The position numbers and the translations under genes were made by a program. A stretch of 64,000 nt of DNA, taken from the NCBI RefSeq assembly GCF_014208045.1, contig NZ_JACHML010000001.1, forward strand, positions 992,001 to 1,056,000. The letters run 5' to 3'. The DNA is from Microbacterium thalassium (GTDB lineage: Bacteria; Actinomycetota; Actinomycetes; Actinomycetales; Microbacteriaceae). Of the stretch, positions 54,488-63,646 are shown one piece after another (within the stretch, counting starts at the first letter, position 1; every line of letters begins with the position of its first letter). The notes beneath the pieces are model-generated. The model worked only from the letters and a program-made list of their open reading frames with translations, was not told the origin of the DNA and did not search any database.

Positions 54488-55449
54488 TGCCTGTCACCTT
54501 CACCTTCGGCGAGTTCCTCGGTGCCCGCTCGGTCATCGGGTCGACCCTCGCCGAGCTCGGCGAGACCCACGAGAACCTGTGGGTCATCACCCCCGACATC
54601 GGGGCCACCCTCGTGGAGTTCCGCGACAAGTACCCCGACCGCTTCCTCGACGTCGGCCTCGCCGAGCAGGTCAGCGTCGGCATCGCGGCCGGCCTCGCCT
54701 ACGACGGCAACATCCCCGTCGTCTCGGGCATGCTGCCCTTCCTCAGCATGCGCGCGCTCGAGCAGATCCGCACCGACGTCTGCTACCCGAACCTGCCCGT
54801 CAAGATCATCGGCACGCACGGCGGGCTCGTCGGCAACGGCGGATCGACCCACTACGCGGTCGAGGATCTGTCGCTCATGTGCTCGCTGACGAACATGACC
54901 GTCACCTCCATCGGCGACCCGCTCATGGTCGGCGAGATCATCCGGCAGTCGATGACGATGCAGGGGCCCCTCTACATCCGCCTCGCCGTCGGCAAGAAGG
55001 ACAAGGTCCTCTACGAGCCCGGCGAGCACGAGGTCCGCATCGGGAAGGGAATCGTGGCGCGGCAGGGCACGGACGCGACGATCTTCACGCACGGCACGAC
55101 CGTCGCGCAGGCGCTCGAGGCGGCCGAGAAGCTCGCCGAGGACGGCCGGTCGATCCGCGTCGTCGACATGTTCACGCTCAAGCCCATCGACGAGGACCTC
55201 ATCCTCCAGTGCGCCGACGAGACCGGCGGCCGGTTCGTCGTCCTCGAGGACCACCTCGCCTACGGCGGGCTCGCCACCCGCATCGCCGACGTCATCGCCG
55301 ACCGCGGTCTGTGCCTGAAGGGATTCGAGCGCCTCGGCATCCCGCAGGTCTACGCCGGCTTCGGCGAGGACGAGCAGCTGCGCGACAAGTACGGCTACGG
55401 GCTCGAGGCGACCATCGCCGCGACCCGCCGCGTGCTGGCCGCGTCCTGA
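54487..55449 (+). CDS. Split transketolase, C-terminal (pyrimidine-binding) subunit
   Basis: This 320-aa protein has the Pyr domain and transketolase C-terminal domain. The catalytic Glu that activates the cofactor is in DVGLAEQVSVGIAAGLA near residue 60. THGGLVGNGGSTHYAVEDLS near 115 carries the His residues that bind the donor substrate. It forms the active site at its interface with the N-terminal subunit. The start shares one base with the preceding stop (TGATG), so the two are made in equal amounts. Confidence 0.88.
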   Translation: MPVTFTFGEFLGARSVIGSTLAELGETHENLWVITPDIGATLVEFRDKYPDRFLDVGLAEQVSVGIAAGLAYDGNIPVVSGMLPFLSMRALEQIRTDVCYPNLPVKIIGTHGGLVGNGGSTHYAVEDLSLMCSLTNMTVTSIGDPLMVGEIIRQSMTMQGPLYIRLAVGKKDKVLYEPGEHEVRIGKGIVARQGTDATIFTHGTTVAQALEAAEKLAEDGRSIRVVDMFTLKPIDEDLILQCADETGGRFVVLEDHLAYGGLATRIADVIADRGLCLKGFERLGIPQVYAGFGEDEQLRDKYGYGLEATIAATRRVLAAS

Positions 55450-55477
55450 ACACCCGCCATTCTCAACGGAGAGATCG

Positions 55478-56548
55478 ATGAAGACAGTCGCCGTCACCAA
55501 GATCGGCAGCCTGCGCGACCCCGACGAGTCGACTCGGGGGCGGGTCGGCCTGGTCGACTTCCCCGACCAGCCGCTCGGGCCCGAGGACGTCCGCATCCGC
55601 GTCGCCTACGCCGCGATCTGCGGATCGGACCCGCACCTCGCCGAAGGTTTCTTCGGCACCGACGTGCCCATCGGGCTCGGCCACGAGATCTCGGGGGTCA
55701 TCGAGGAGCTCGGCGAGCGCGCGAACCGCAACGGCCTGCAGGTCGGCGACCGCGTCGCCGGCAACTTCCTGAAGTTCTGCGGCACGTGCCGTCCATGTCA
55801 GGCGGGCGCGCAGCAGTTCTGCGAGCACATCCAGGACTACAACCGTCCCGGCATGGCCGAGACGATCGTTTGGCACGAGTCCCAGGTCTACAAGCTGCCC
55901 GACGACGTGTCGCTGCTGAAGGGGTGCCTTCTGGAGCCGACGTCGGTCGCCGTGCGCATCGCCGACAAGACGCGCGTTCGCGTCGGCGATCGCGTGGCGG
56001 TGTGCGGCGGCGGGCCGATCGGCCAGCTCGCGCTCCAGGTCATGAAGATGTACGGGGCGACCTCGCTGACGATGATCGAGCCGATCGCCGACCGTCGTGA
56101 CATGGCGCTGCGCCACGGCGCCGAGCATGTGATCGACCCCGTGGCCGAGAACCAGTTCGAGCGCACCGACGAGATCACCGGCGGAGCGGGCTTCGACGTC
56201 GTCATCGACGCCTCGGGCTCGACGCGCGCGGTGAAGGGGCTGCTCGACATCGCGGCCAAGGGCGGCATGGTCGTCTACGGCGCGATGTACCCGCACGACT
56301 TCGAGATGCCGCTGAACCTGTCGGACTACCTGTACCTCAAGGAGCTCACCCTCACGGGCGTGTTCGTCTCGCCCTACGCGTTCCCGCGGGCGCTCCAGGT
56401 GCTGCCCCACCTCGACGTCGACGAGCTCACCGAGGCCGTGTTCCCGCTCGACCGCGCCGAGAAGGCATTCGAGGTCCACGTCAGCGGCGCGTACCCCAAG
56501 GTCGTCATCCGCTGCAACGAGATCCCGGAAGAGACGGTGACGTCATGA
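55478..56548 (+). CDS. Zn-dependent medium-chain alcohol/polyol dehydrogenase
   Basis: This 356-aa enzyme has catalytic-zinc residues in AAICGSDPH near residue 46 and GLGHEISG near 66, the structural-zinc Cys cluster CGTCRPCQAGAQQFC near 98-112 and the cofactor motif CGGGPIGQLALQ near 173. It belongs to the sorbitol/threonine dehydrogenase branch and would oxidise a secondary alcohol to a ketone. In this operon it could make the ketol that the transketolase cleaves. It overlaps the following ATPase gene by ATGA. Confidence 0.85.
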   Translation: MKTVAVTKIGSLRDPDESTRGRVGLVDFPDQPLGPEDVRIRVAYAAICGSDPHLAEGFFGTDVPIGLGHEISGVIEELGERANRNGLQVGDRVAGNFLKFCGTCRPCQAGAQQFCEHIQDYNRPGMAETIVWHESQVYKLPDDVSLLKGCLLEPTSVAVRIADKTRVRVGDRVAVCGGGPIGQLALQVMKMYGATSLTMIEPIADRRDMALRHGAEHVIDPVAENQFERTDEITGGAGFDVVIDASGSTRAVKGLLDIAAKGGMVVYGAMYPHDFEMPLNLSDYLYLKELTLTGVFVSPYAFPRALQVLPHLDVDELTEAVFPLDRAEKAFEVHVSGAYPKVVIRCNEIPEETVTS

Positions 56549-58062
56549 GCGACGAGGCTGCGGAATCCGCCCCCCTCGCCCTCGAGGCGAGCGGCATCGT
56601 CAAGCGCTTCGAGGGCGTCCACGCCCTCGAGAACGCCCGGCTGGACGTGCGCCCGGGCGAGATCCACGCGCTGCTCGGAGAGAACGGGGCCGGCAAGTCC
56701 ACGCTCATCAAGGTGATCACCGGGCTGTACGACGCGGACGCCGGCGAGATCCGGGTGCGGGGCGAGAAGGTCGAATTCGACAACGTGCGCGAGGCCAACG
56801 CCGCGGGCATCGTGGCGCTCTACCAGGAGCTGTCGATCATCCCGACCATCAGCGTCGCCGAGAACATCCTGCTGGGGGAGCAGACCCCCTCCAGCGGCGG
56901 CGTCGTGCAGTGGGGGAAGCTCCGCAAGCGCGCCCAGGAGCAGCTCGACAAGATCAACAAGAAGATCCCCCTCGGCAAGCTCGGCTTCGAGCTGTCGCCG
57001 GTGCAGCAGACGATGGTGGCCTTCGCGCGGGCGCTCGCCACCGACGCGAAGATCCTCATCCTCGACGAGCCGACCGCGTCGCTGACCGACACCGAGATCG
57101 TCGACCTGTTCACGGTGCTGCGGGGGCTGCGCGACCAGGGCGTGGCGATCCTGTACGTCTCGCACCGCCTCGAGGAGGTCTTCGAGCTGTGCGACCGCCT
57201 CACGATCATGCGCAACGGTCAGACGATCGTCACCAAGGACGTCGCCGACTCCCACGTCGACGAGGTCATCTCGACCATGGTCGGCCGCGCCGCCGATGAG
57301 CTGTTCCCGGCGCGGGCGACCTCGATCGGCGAGCCGGTCATGACCGTCGAGGGGCTCACCGGACGTCGCGTGCAGGACGTCTCGCTCCAGGTGCACGCCG
57401 GTGAGGTCCTCGGCGTCGGCGGACTCGCCGGGGCCGGACGCAGCGAGCTGCTGCGCATCCTCTCGGGCGCCCAGAAGCACGTGCACGGCACCATCGCCGT
57501 CGGCGACGAGATGCTGCCGCATTCGCCGGGCGTCGCCCGCGCGCTCGAGGCGGGCGTCGCGCTCGTCCCCGAGGAGCGGCGCAGCCAGGGCGTGATGCTC
57601 AAGGCGTCGATCCAGGACAACATCGCCATCGCCAACCTCCCGTCGGTGAGCACGTCGGGGGTCGTCGCGGGCGGCCGCATCATCGACATCGCCAAGCGCG
57701 GCATGCAGGACCTGCAGATCAAGGCGCGCAGCCCGCGCCAGCACGTCGGCGAACTGTCGGGCGGCAATCAGCAGAAGGTCGTGCTCGCCAAGATGCTCGC
57801 GCGAAAGCCGCGCGTGCTGCTCATGGACGAGCCCACACGCGGGATCGACGTCGGCACGAAGGCCGAGATCTACCGGCTCATCCGGCGATTGGCAGAGGAC
57901 GGAACGGCGATCATCGTCGTCAGCTCCGAGCTGCCCGAGCTCATCGGGATGAGCGACCGGATCATCATCATGCACGAGGGGCGGATATCGGGCGAGGTCC
58001 CCGCCGAGGATGCGGACGAAGAGGTCCTTCTCGCCTACTGCTACGGAAAGACCGGAAAGTGA
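56545..58062 (+). CDS. Ribose-type ABC importer, double ATP-binding subunit (RbsA-like)
   Basis: This 505-aa protein has two ABC modules. The first has Walker A GENGAGKST near residue 45 and Walker B ILILDEPTAS near 172. The second has a degenerate P-loop (GLAGAGRSE), the signature LSGGNQQKVVLAKML near 402 and Walker B VLLMDEPTRG. This one-degenerate-site layout is typical of the CUT2 family for pentoses, polyols and related compounds. The two ATG/GTG junctions couple it to neighbours on both sides. Confidence 0.87.
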   Translation: MSDEAAESAPLALEASGIVKRFEGVHALENARLDVRPGEIHALLGENGAGKSTLIKVITGLYDADAGEIRVRGEKVEFDNVREANAAGIVALYQELSIIPTISVAENILLGEQTPSSGGVVQWGKLRKRAQEQLDKINKKIPLGKLGFELSPVQQTMVAFARALATDAKILILDEPTASLTDTEIVDLFTVLRGLRDQGVAILYVSHRLEEVFELCDRLTIMRNGQTIVTKDVADSHVDEVISTMVGRAADELFPARATSIGEPVMTVEGLTGRRVQDVSLQVHAGEVLGVGGLAGAGRSELLRILSGAQKHVHGTIAVGDEMLPHSPGVARALEAGVALVPEERRSQGVMLKASIQDNIAIANLPSVSTSGVVAGGRIIDIAKRGMQDLQIKARSPRQHVGELSGGNQQKVVLAKMLARKPRVLLMDEPTRGIDVGTKAEIYRLIRRLAEDGTAIIVVSSELPELIGMSDRIIIMHEGRISGEVPAEDADEEVLLAYCYGKTGK

Positions 58063-58064
58063 CC

Positions 58065-59054
58065 ATGACGAACAACGACAAGGCTCCGACGACCAGCACC
58101 GTCGTCATGGGCCACGCATCGAACGCCGGGAAGTGGATGCTGCAGGGCGGGACGCTGGTCGCCCTGATCGCGCTGATCCTGTTCTTCTTCCTGATGCGAC
58201 CGGACGTGTTCCTGGGATTCACCAACGTCCGGAACATCCTCTACCAGGTCTCGATCCTCGCGATCATCGCGGCGGCGCAGACGATGGTCATGGTCGTGGG
58301 CGACTTCGACCTGTCGGTCGGCGCGAACTCCTCCCTGGCGGGGGCCACCGCCGCCGCGCTCATGCTCGGGGGGACGCCGATCCCGATCGCGATCCTCGCG
58401 GCTCTCGTCGTCGGCACCCTCATCGGCCTCTTCAACGGCTATCTCGTGGCGTATCTGAAAGTGTCGGCGTTCGTCGCGACGCTCGCCTCGATGACCTCCG
58501 TCATCGGCATCAGCTACCTCGTGACCGGGGGGACGACGCTGTTCAACTTCCCGCCGGAGTTCAACGCGCTCGGGCAGGGACGGCTGTTCGAGATCCCGCT
58601 GCCGGTGTACTTCGCGGTCGTCGTCGCGCTCGCCACGTGGTTCGTCCTGCGCTACACGACCATCGGCCGGCGCTGGTACGCCGTCGGCGGCAACCACGAG
58701 GTGTCGCGCCTGTCGGGCGTGAACGTGCGGCGCGTGCGCCTCATCGCCTTCGTGCTCGCCGGCACCGTCTCGGCCCTGGGCGGCATCCTGCTCGCCGCGC
58801 GGCTCGGCAGCGCCAGCGCCACCCAGGACGGCAACAACATGATGTTCGCGGTCGCCGCGGTGTTCCTCGGCATGACGATCGCCCGGTCCGGGGCCGCGAA
58901 CCTCGTCGGCACGATGATCGGCGTCATGATCATCGGCGTCCTGGCCAACGGCCTCAACATCCTGGGCGTCAACGCCTACATCCAGCAGGTCATCACCGGC
59001 CTGATCATCGTGGCCGCGGTCACGCTCTCGGGGCTGAGGAGCCGAGAACGCTAG
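58065..59054 (+). CDS. Ribose-type ABC importer, permease (RbsC-like)
   Basis: This 329-aa membrane protein has about ten hydrophobic segments and the CUT2 permease motifs GDFDLSVGANSSLAGATAA near residue 82 and AVGGNHEVSRLSGVNVRRVR near 207. A single permease gene implies a homodimeric channel. ATG 58065 has GGAAAG 5 nt upstream; GTG 58059 overlaps the ATPase stop and is a possible alternative. Confidence 0.86.
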   Translation: MTNNDKAPTTSTVVMGHASNAGKWMLQGGTLVALIALILFFFLMRPDVFLGFTNVRNILYQVSILAIIAAAQTMVMVVGDFDLSVGANSSLAGATAAALMLGGTPIPIAILAALVVGTLIGLFNGYLVAYLKVSAFVATLASMTSVIGISYLVTGGTTLFNFPPEFNALGQGRLFEIPLPVYFAVVVALATWFVLRYTTIGRRWYAVGGNHEVSRLSGVNVRRVRLIAFVLAGTVSALGGILLAARLGSASATQDGNNMMFAVAAVFLGMTIARSGAANLVGTMIGVMIIGVLANGLNILGVNAYIQQVITGLIIVAAVTLSGLRSRER

Positions 59055-59064
59055 CGACCCACAC

Positions 59065-59082
59065 GAGCGGGCCCGCCCGCTC
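59065..59082. promoter_or_regulatory. Hairpin before the binding-protein gene
   Basis: GAGCGGGC-cc-GCCCGCTC is a perfect 8-bp palindrome in the 70-bp gap between permease and binding-protein genes. It probably marks an RNA processing or stability element. Confidence 0.45.
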
Positions 59083-59124
59083 ACGCACCGAAGAGAAAAC
59101 GCATCACTGACAAAGGAGTGCAAC

Positions 59125-60117
59125 ATGCGTAGCTCACTGAAGACGCTCGCGGCGGTCGCCGCCGTGGCGACCCTCGCCCTCACCGGCTGCTCGTCCGGCG
59201 ACTCGGGCGGTTCGACCGATGGCGGCGGCGGAGACGAGCCGTTCCGCGTCGTGGCCTTCACCTCCGGCAACCAGACGCCCATCGGCGCGTGGTGGGTCAA
59301 GGAGGTCGAGGCGCAGGCCGAGGAGCTCGGCTGGGAACTGACGATGATCCAGGGTGACTTCGACTTCCAGAAGATGAACCCCGCGGTCGAGAGCGCGATC
59401 GGCCAGGGCGCCGACGCGGTGTTCGACGGCTACACCGACTACGCGTCGATCGGGTCGATCATCACCGCCGCGAACGATGCGGACATCCCGATCTTCGCGA
59501 TCGACTCCGGCACCGAGGCCACCGACGCGTTCGTGCTCAACATCACGACCAACCAGCAGGGCATCGTCGACCAGACGCTCGGCGCGATCGACGAGGCGCT
59601 CGGCGGTATCGAGGGCAAGAACATCATGGTCATCGGGCACGACCCGCACCCCGGCATCCGGATGCGGTCCAACCTCGCCGCCGACGACCTCGTCGCCGCG
59701 GGCGCCGTGCTCGCCGGTGGCGAGATCCAGCAGGTGAAGTCGCCCGCGAGCGGCCGCACCGAGGCGCTCGCGCTCGTCGCGGACTACCTCGCAGCCAACC
59801 CCGACGGCCTCGACGCCGTGTGGGTCGGCTGGGACGACGCCGCCCTCGGCGCGTCGCAGGCCGTCCAGGAGGCCGGTTCGTCGGCGTTCGTGACGGGCGT
59901 CGACGCGGTGGCCGAGGCCATCGCCGCCATCGAGGCCGGCACGATGCTCGCCACGATCGAGCAGCCCTGGCCGTCGATCAACGACGACGTCATCGCGTCG
60001 ATGGTCGAGTACCAGAACAGCGGCACCCTCCCCTCGAGCAACTTCGAGACGGTGGACACCACTCTGGTGAACGAGTCCAACGCTGCCGACATCACCCCGT
60101 CGGACCAGCTGGGCTGA
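59125..60117 (+). CDS. Ribose-type substrate-binding lipoprotein
   Basis: This 330-aa receptor (periplasmic binding fold type 1, RbsB-like) has a lipoprotein signal ending in LTGC with lipidation at Cys22 and a Ser/Gly-rich linker. The receptor core starts at RVVAFTSGNQTPIGAWW. NPAVESAIGQGADAVF near residue 88 and IDSGTEATDAFV near 127 follow the sugar-receptor layout. An unusual Trp-rich patch (TPIGAWWVKE) and VWVGWDDAALGAS could face the ligand and would suit an aromatic ring, but this is speculation. Hairpins flank the gene on both sides. Confidence 0.85.
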   Translation: MRSSLKTLAAVAAVATLALTGCSSGDSGGSTDGGGGDEPFRVVAFTSGNQTPIGAWWVKEVEAQAEELGWELTMIQGDFDFQKMNPAVESAIGQGADAVFDGYTDYASIGSIITAANDADIPIFAIDSGTEATDAFVLNITTNQQGIVDQTLGAIDEALGGIEGKNIMVIGHDPHPGIRMRSNLAADDLVAAGAVLAGGEIQQVKSPASGRTEALALVADYLAANPDGLDAVWVGWDDAALGASQAVQEAGSSAFVTGVDAVAEAIAAIEAGTMLATIEQPWPSINDDVIASMVEYQNSGTLPSSNFETVDTTLVNESNAADITPSDQLG

Positions 60118-60125
60118 CACAGGCC

Positions 60126-60153
60126 GGCGGGGACGCCCGAGGGCGTCCCCGCC
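60126..60153 (+). terminator. Strong stem-loop after the binding-protein gene
   Basis: GGCGGGGACGCC and its perfect complement form a 12-bp stem with a 4-nt loop, 8 nt after the stop codon. It probably raises binding-protein output relative to the catabolic genes that follow. Confidence 0.65.
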
Positions 60154-60200
60154 GCTTCCCCCGACATCCACCTGCAGCGAGGCAGAGAAGAGGAACGCGC

Positions 60201-60971
60201 ATGCGTTTGAAGGACAAGGTCGCCCTCATCACGGGCGGCGCGAGCGGAATCGGACTGGCGACGGTGAAGAAGTTCATCGCCGAGGGCGCGAAGGTCGCCA
60301 TCGCCGACATCAACGTCGAGCAGGCCCAGCAGGTCGTCGACCAGCTCGAACCCGGCAGTGCCGTCGCCGTCGGCGTGGACGTGTCGAAGCTGGCCGAAGT
60401 GGAGGCCGCGGTCCAGAGCGCCGTCGACGCGTTCGGAAAGCTCGACGTGATCTTCAACAACGCCGGGATCGCCGGCGGCAAGCCTCTGCTCGATCAGGAC
60501 CCGGCCGTCGACTACGAGCCGATGATCCGCGTCGACCAGGACGGCGTCTACTACGGCATCCTCGCCGCGGGGCGCCAGTTCAAGAAGCAGGGGACCGGCG
60601 GCGTCATCATCTCGACCTCGTCGATCTACGGCGAGCAGGCGGCCGAGCTGTCGTTCTCGTACAGCGCGGCCAAGGCCGCCGTCATCTCCTTCACCCGATC
60701 GGCCGCCTACGAGCTGGCGGAGTACGGCGTGCGGGCCGTCGCCATCACGCCGGGCCGCGTCGCCACGCCGATCATCAACCAGTTCTCCGACGAACTGAAG
60801 GCGACCTTCGCCTCGGAGCAGCTGCGCAACAAGATGACCGCGCCCGAGGAGATCGCGAACGTCGTGGCGTTCCTCGCCTCGGACGAGGCGAACGTCATCA
60901 ACGGCACCGTCGTGCACGTCGACGACGGCTACTCGGTGTTCAAGCAGCGCCTGGATCTGCCGGTCTTCTAG
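60201..60971 (+). CDS. Short-chain dehydrogenase/reductase (SDR)
   Basis: This 256-aa classical SDR has the cofactor motif TGGASGIG near residue 11, NNAGIAGG near 87, the catalytic Ser in ISTSSIYGEQ near 139 and YSAAK near 152. Asp near residue 37 (IADINVEQ) suggests NAD rather than NADP. It ends with a family-type VDDGYSVF segment. It would oxidise a secondary hydroxyl of the imported compound or a product of it. The ATG has an AGAAGAGGA site. Confidence 0.87.
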   Translation: MRLKDKVALITGGASGIGLATVKKFIAEGAKVAIADINVEQAQQVVDQLEPGSAVAVGVDVSKLAEVEAAVQSAVDAFGKLDVIFNNAGIAGGKPLLDQDPAVDYEPMIRVDQDGVYYGILAAGRQFKKQGTGGVIISTSSIYGEQAAELSFSYSAAKAAVISFTRSAAYELAEYGVRAVAITPGRVATPIINQFSDELKATFASEQLRNKMTAPEEIANVVAFLASDEANVINGTVVHVDDGYSVFKQRLDLPVF

Positions 60972-60983
60972 CAGGACGTGGCC

Positions 60984-61907
60984 ATGACCTTCGAACTGGA
61001 CATCGCCTGCCACCTCAGCGCCCTCGTGCCGGATCCGTCCGGCGACGCGGTGCCGGCGGCGCTCGACGCCGTCGCGGCGGCCGGCTACCGCCGGGTCGTG
61101 CTGCCGCCCATGCCGCTCGACCTCGCGGAGGCCGAACGCCTGCGGGTGCTCATCACCGACCGGGGGCTCGAACCCATCGCGATGTGCGGGCAGACCCCCG
61201 ACGCCGACGTGTCGTCGCCGGATGCGGCGGTGCGCGAGGCCGGGCTCCGGTCGCTGCGCGAAGCGCTCGCATTCACCCTGGCGCTCGGTGCCGACCAGCT
61301 CAACGGCGTGCCCTACGCCCCGTTCGGCGCGAGCGCGCCGACCGGCGCGGACGCCATCGAGCGGTCTGCCAAGGACGTGGGGCTCCTGGCCGATGAGGCG
61401 CATGACAGCGGCGTGACGCTCACCTTCGAGGTCCTCAACCGCTACGAGACCTCGTTCGTGAACACCGCCGACCAGGCGATGCGCTACGTCGAGCTCAGCG
61501 GCTCGGATCATCTGCGCATCCACCTCGACACCTTCCACATGGCCGTCGAGGAGGCCGACATGAGCGCGGCGATCCGCACCGCTCTGCCTCGGCTGGCGTT
61601 CCTCGAACTCGGCCAGTCCGGGCGCGGGCTGCTGAGCCAGGGCACGGTGCCCGTCGCCGACGTCGTCCGGCAGGCGCTGGACGACGGCTACGAGGGACGG
61701 TTCGGGCTCGAGGCGTTCTCGCGCCCCCTCATGGCCGAGCCGGTCGCCGACATGCTGGCGATCTGGCGCGACACCTACGACGACGGCACCGTCATCGCCC
61801 GCGACGCGATGGACGTCATCCGTCAGGGCTGGGCCGCGAGCACGGTGGGCCGGCGCGCCCAGCGGCTGGCGCGGGGCGCCACCGGCCCCATCCCGCAGAC
61901 GGCGTGA
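60984..61907 (+). CDS. Sugar phosphate isomerase/epimerase-like TIM-barrel protein
   Basis: This 307-aa protein of the xylose-isomerase-like TIM-barrel (AP_endonuc_2) family has Glu in LTFEVLNRYETSFVNT near residue 150, Asp/His in HLRIHLDTFHMAVEEAD near 177 and a late Glu in FGLEAFSRPL near 236. These match the metal ligands of tagatose 3-epimerase-type enzymes, which interconvert ketoses or aldose and ketose. It could move a carbonyl along a C3 side chain or sugar before transketolase cleavage. ATG 60984 is chosen; GTG 60978 lies too close to the AGGA. Confidence 0.83.
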   Translation: MTFELDIACHLSALVPDPSGDAVPAALDAVAAAGYRRVVLPPMPLDLAEAERLRVLITDRGLEPIAMCGQTPDADVSSPDAAVREAGLRSLREALAFTLALGADQLNGVPYAPFGASAPTGADAIERSAKDVGLLADEAHDSGVTLTFEVLNRYETSFVNTADQAMRYVELSGSDHLRIHLDTFHMAVEEADMSAAIRTALPRLAFLELGQSGRGLLSQGTVPVADVVRQALDDGYEGRFGLEAFSRPLMAEPVADMLAIWRDTYDDGTVIARDAMDVIRQGWAASTVGRRAQRLARGATGPIPQTA

Positions 61908-61938
61908 GATCCGCGCCCCGAGATCCACAGGGAGAATC

Positions 61939-63423
61939 ATGACGATCATCCAGGACACCGACGTCCTCCTCGACCCGGCGGCCTTCGGCGGCCGGATCTT
62001 CATCGACGGCGAATGGGTGCCCGGCGCGGGCGGCACGGTCGACTCCGTCGCACCCGCCACCGGCGAGACGGTCGCCACCGTCGGCCTCGCCGGGCCCGAG
62101 GACGTCACGCGGGCCGCCCGCAGTGCGGCCGTGGCGCAGAAGGAATGGGCGGCGCTGCCGCACCCGGCACGTGCGGCGGTGCTGCGCAAGGCCGGGATGC
62201 TGTGGGAGCAGTACGCCGACGAGATCTCGGGCTGGAACATCCGCGAGGTCGGGGCCATCCCGCCGCTGGCCGGATTCGCCCTGCACGTGACGGCGGCGGA
62301 GTGCTACGAGGCCTCCGCCCTCCCCTCGGCGCCGCTGGGCTCGATGCTCTCGAGCGAAGAGCCGCGCCTGTCGCTGACGCAGCAGATCCCGGTCGGGGTC
62401 GTCGGCGTCATCTCGCCGTTCAACGTCCCGCTCATCCTCGGGATCCGGGCCGTCGCTCCCGCGCTCGCGCTCGGCAACGCGGTCCTCCTCAAGCCCGACC
62501 CGCGCACCATCGTGACCGGGGGTGTGGCCTTCGTCCGCATCTTCGAGGAGGCCGGCCTGCCGCCGGGGCTGCTCCAGCTCGTCCCCGGGGGCGCCGATGT
62601 CGGCCAGGCGATGATCGAGGACCCGCACGTGCGCGTCATCGCCTTCACCGGCTCCACGCGCGCCGGCCGCAGCGTCGGCGAGCAGGCCGGCAAGCACCTC
62701 AAGCGCGCGCACCTCGAGCTGGGCGGCAACTCCGCCTTCATCATCCGTGAGGACGCCGACGTCGACCAGGCGGTCAATCTCGCCACGTGGGGCTCGTTCC
62801 TGCACCAGGGGCAGATCTGCATGACGGTCGGCCGCCACATCGTCCACGAGTCGGTGTTCGACTCCTACGTCGAGAAGCTCGCGGCGAAGGCGGACTCGAT
62901 GGCGGTGGGCGATCCCGCGGCCGGCCCCGTGCACCTCGGCCCGCTCATCGACGAGGTCCAGCGCGATCGCGTCCATTCGCTCGTGATGGATGCCGTCGCC
63001 CACGGCGCCGAGCTGCGCGCCGGAGGCAGCTACGAGGACCTGTTCTACCGGCCGACGGTGCTCGCGAACATCCCCGCCGATGCTCCGGCGTACTGCGAGG
63101 AGGTCTTCGGGCCGGTCGCCTCGGTCGTGTCGTACTCGACCGACGATGAGGCGGTGGAACTGGCATCCGCCACCGACTACGGACTGTCCCTCGGGATCGT
63201 CACGAAGGACGCGCTCGCCGGATGGGAGCTCGCGCAGCGGATCCCGACGGGCATCGTCCACATCAACGACCAGACGGTCAACGACGAGGCGAACACGCCG
63301 TTCGGCGGCACCGGCTCCTCGGGCACCGGGTCGCGCCACGGGGGCGTGCAGGCCAACATCGACGCCTTCACCGAGACGCGCTGGATCACCATGCGCCGTG
63401 AGCCGGGGCAGTTCCCGCTGTAG
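61939..63423 (+). CDS. Aldehyde dehydrogenase, benzaldehyde-dehydrogenase (XylC)-like
   Basis: This 494-aa enzyme has NAD-site GVISPFNVPLILGIRAVAPA near residue 155, NAVLLKPDPRTIVTGG near 178, base Glu in HLELGGNS near 258 and the catalytic Cys in HQGQICMTVGRH near 294. The C-terminal half pattern NDQTVNDEANTPFGG is typical of aryl-aldehyde dehydrogenases (XylC, salicylaldehyde and vanillin dehydrogenases). Its placement after transketolase, polyol dehydrogenases and isomerase suggests it oxidises an aromatic aldehyde product of the operon. It is unrelated at close range to the twin aldehyde dehydrogenases. Confidence 0.85.
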   Translation: MTIIQDTDVLLDPAAFGGRIFIDGEWVPGAGGTVDSVAPATGETVATVGLAGPEDVTRAARSAAVAQKEWAALPHPARAAVLRKAGMLWEQYADEISGWNIREVGAIPPLAGFALHVTAAECYEASALPSAPLGSMLSSEEPRLSLTQQIPVGVVGVISPFNVPLILGIRAVAPALALGNAVLLKPDPRTIVTGGVAFVRIFEEAGLPPGLLQLVPGGADVGQAMIEDPHVRVIAFTGSTRAGRSVGEQAGKHLKRAHLELGGNSAFIIREDADVDQAVNLATWGSFLHQGQICMTVGRHIVHESVFDSYVEKLAAKADSMAVGDPAAGPVHLGPLIDEVQRDRVHSLVMDAVAHGAELRAGGSYEDLFYRPTVLANIPADAPAYCEEVFGPVASVVSYSTDDEAVELASATDYGLSLGIVTKDALAGWELAQRIPTGIVHINDQTVNDEANTPFGGTGSSGTGSRHGGVQANIDAFTETRWITMRREPGQFPL

Positions 63424-63443
63424 CGGTCCGCTCTCCTTCGACG

Positions 63444-63544
63444 ACACGGGGTCTTCCGCTCGAGCCCGTGTTCCACTTCCGGTCGCCTGCCGCTGTCGCG
63501 GCCGACAGGAAGTGGGACACGACGCGCTGACGGGGACCCCGTGT
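63444..63544. repeat. Large nested imperfect palindrome in the gap before the last SDR
   Basis: Two inverted-repeat pairs share one centre at 63494. ACACGGGGTC (63444-63453) pairs with GACCCCGTGT (63535-63544). CGTGTTCCACTTCC (63467-63480) pairs with GGAAGTGGGACACG (63508-63521) with one mismatch. CCGTGTTCC-like words recur again at 63539 and 63592. It resembles an extragenic palindromic (REP-like) element more than a simple terminator. It fills most of the 223-bp gap. Confidence 0.55.
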
Positions 63545-63646
63545 TCCGTGCGGCGAAAGTGGCGTTGAGCAGCGGCATCCGCCCCTCCACAGTGGAACGG
63601 ACGCGTCGTGGGCCCGCCCGACGGACGGCTTCGGAGGAGAACCAGG

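Noticed and set aside
53612..55449. Dihydroxyacetone synthase-type role (formaldehyde fixation) for the split transketolase
   Set aside because: The O-demethylation here uses tetrahydrofolate and should not release free formaldehyde. No dihydroxyacetone kinase or formaldehyde dehydrogenase gene is present.
59784..62258. Minus-strand open frame of 824 codons across the SDR and isomerase genes
   Set aside because: It crosses a strong stem-loop and three well-supported plus-strand genes and has no recognisable motif.
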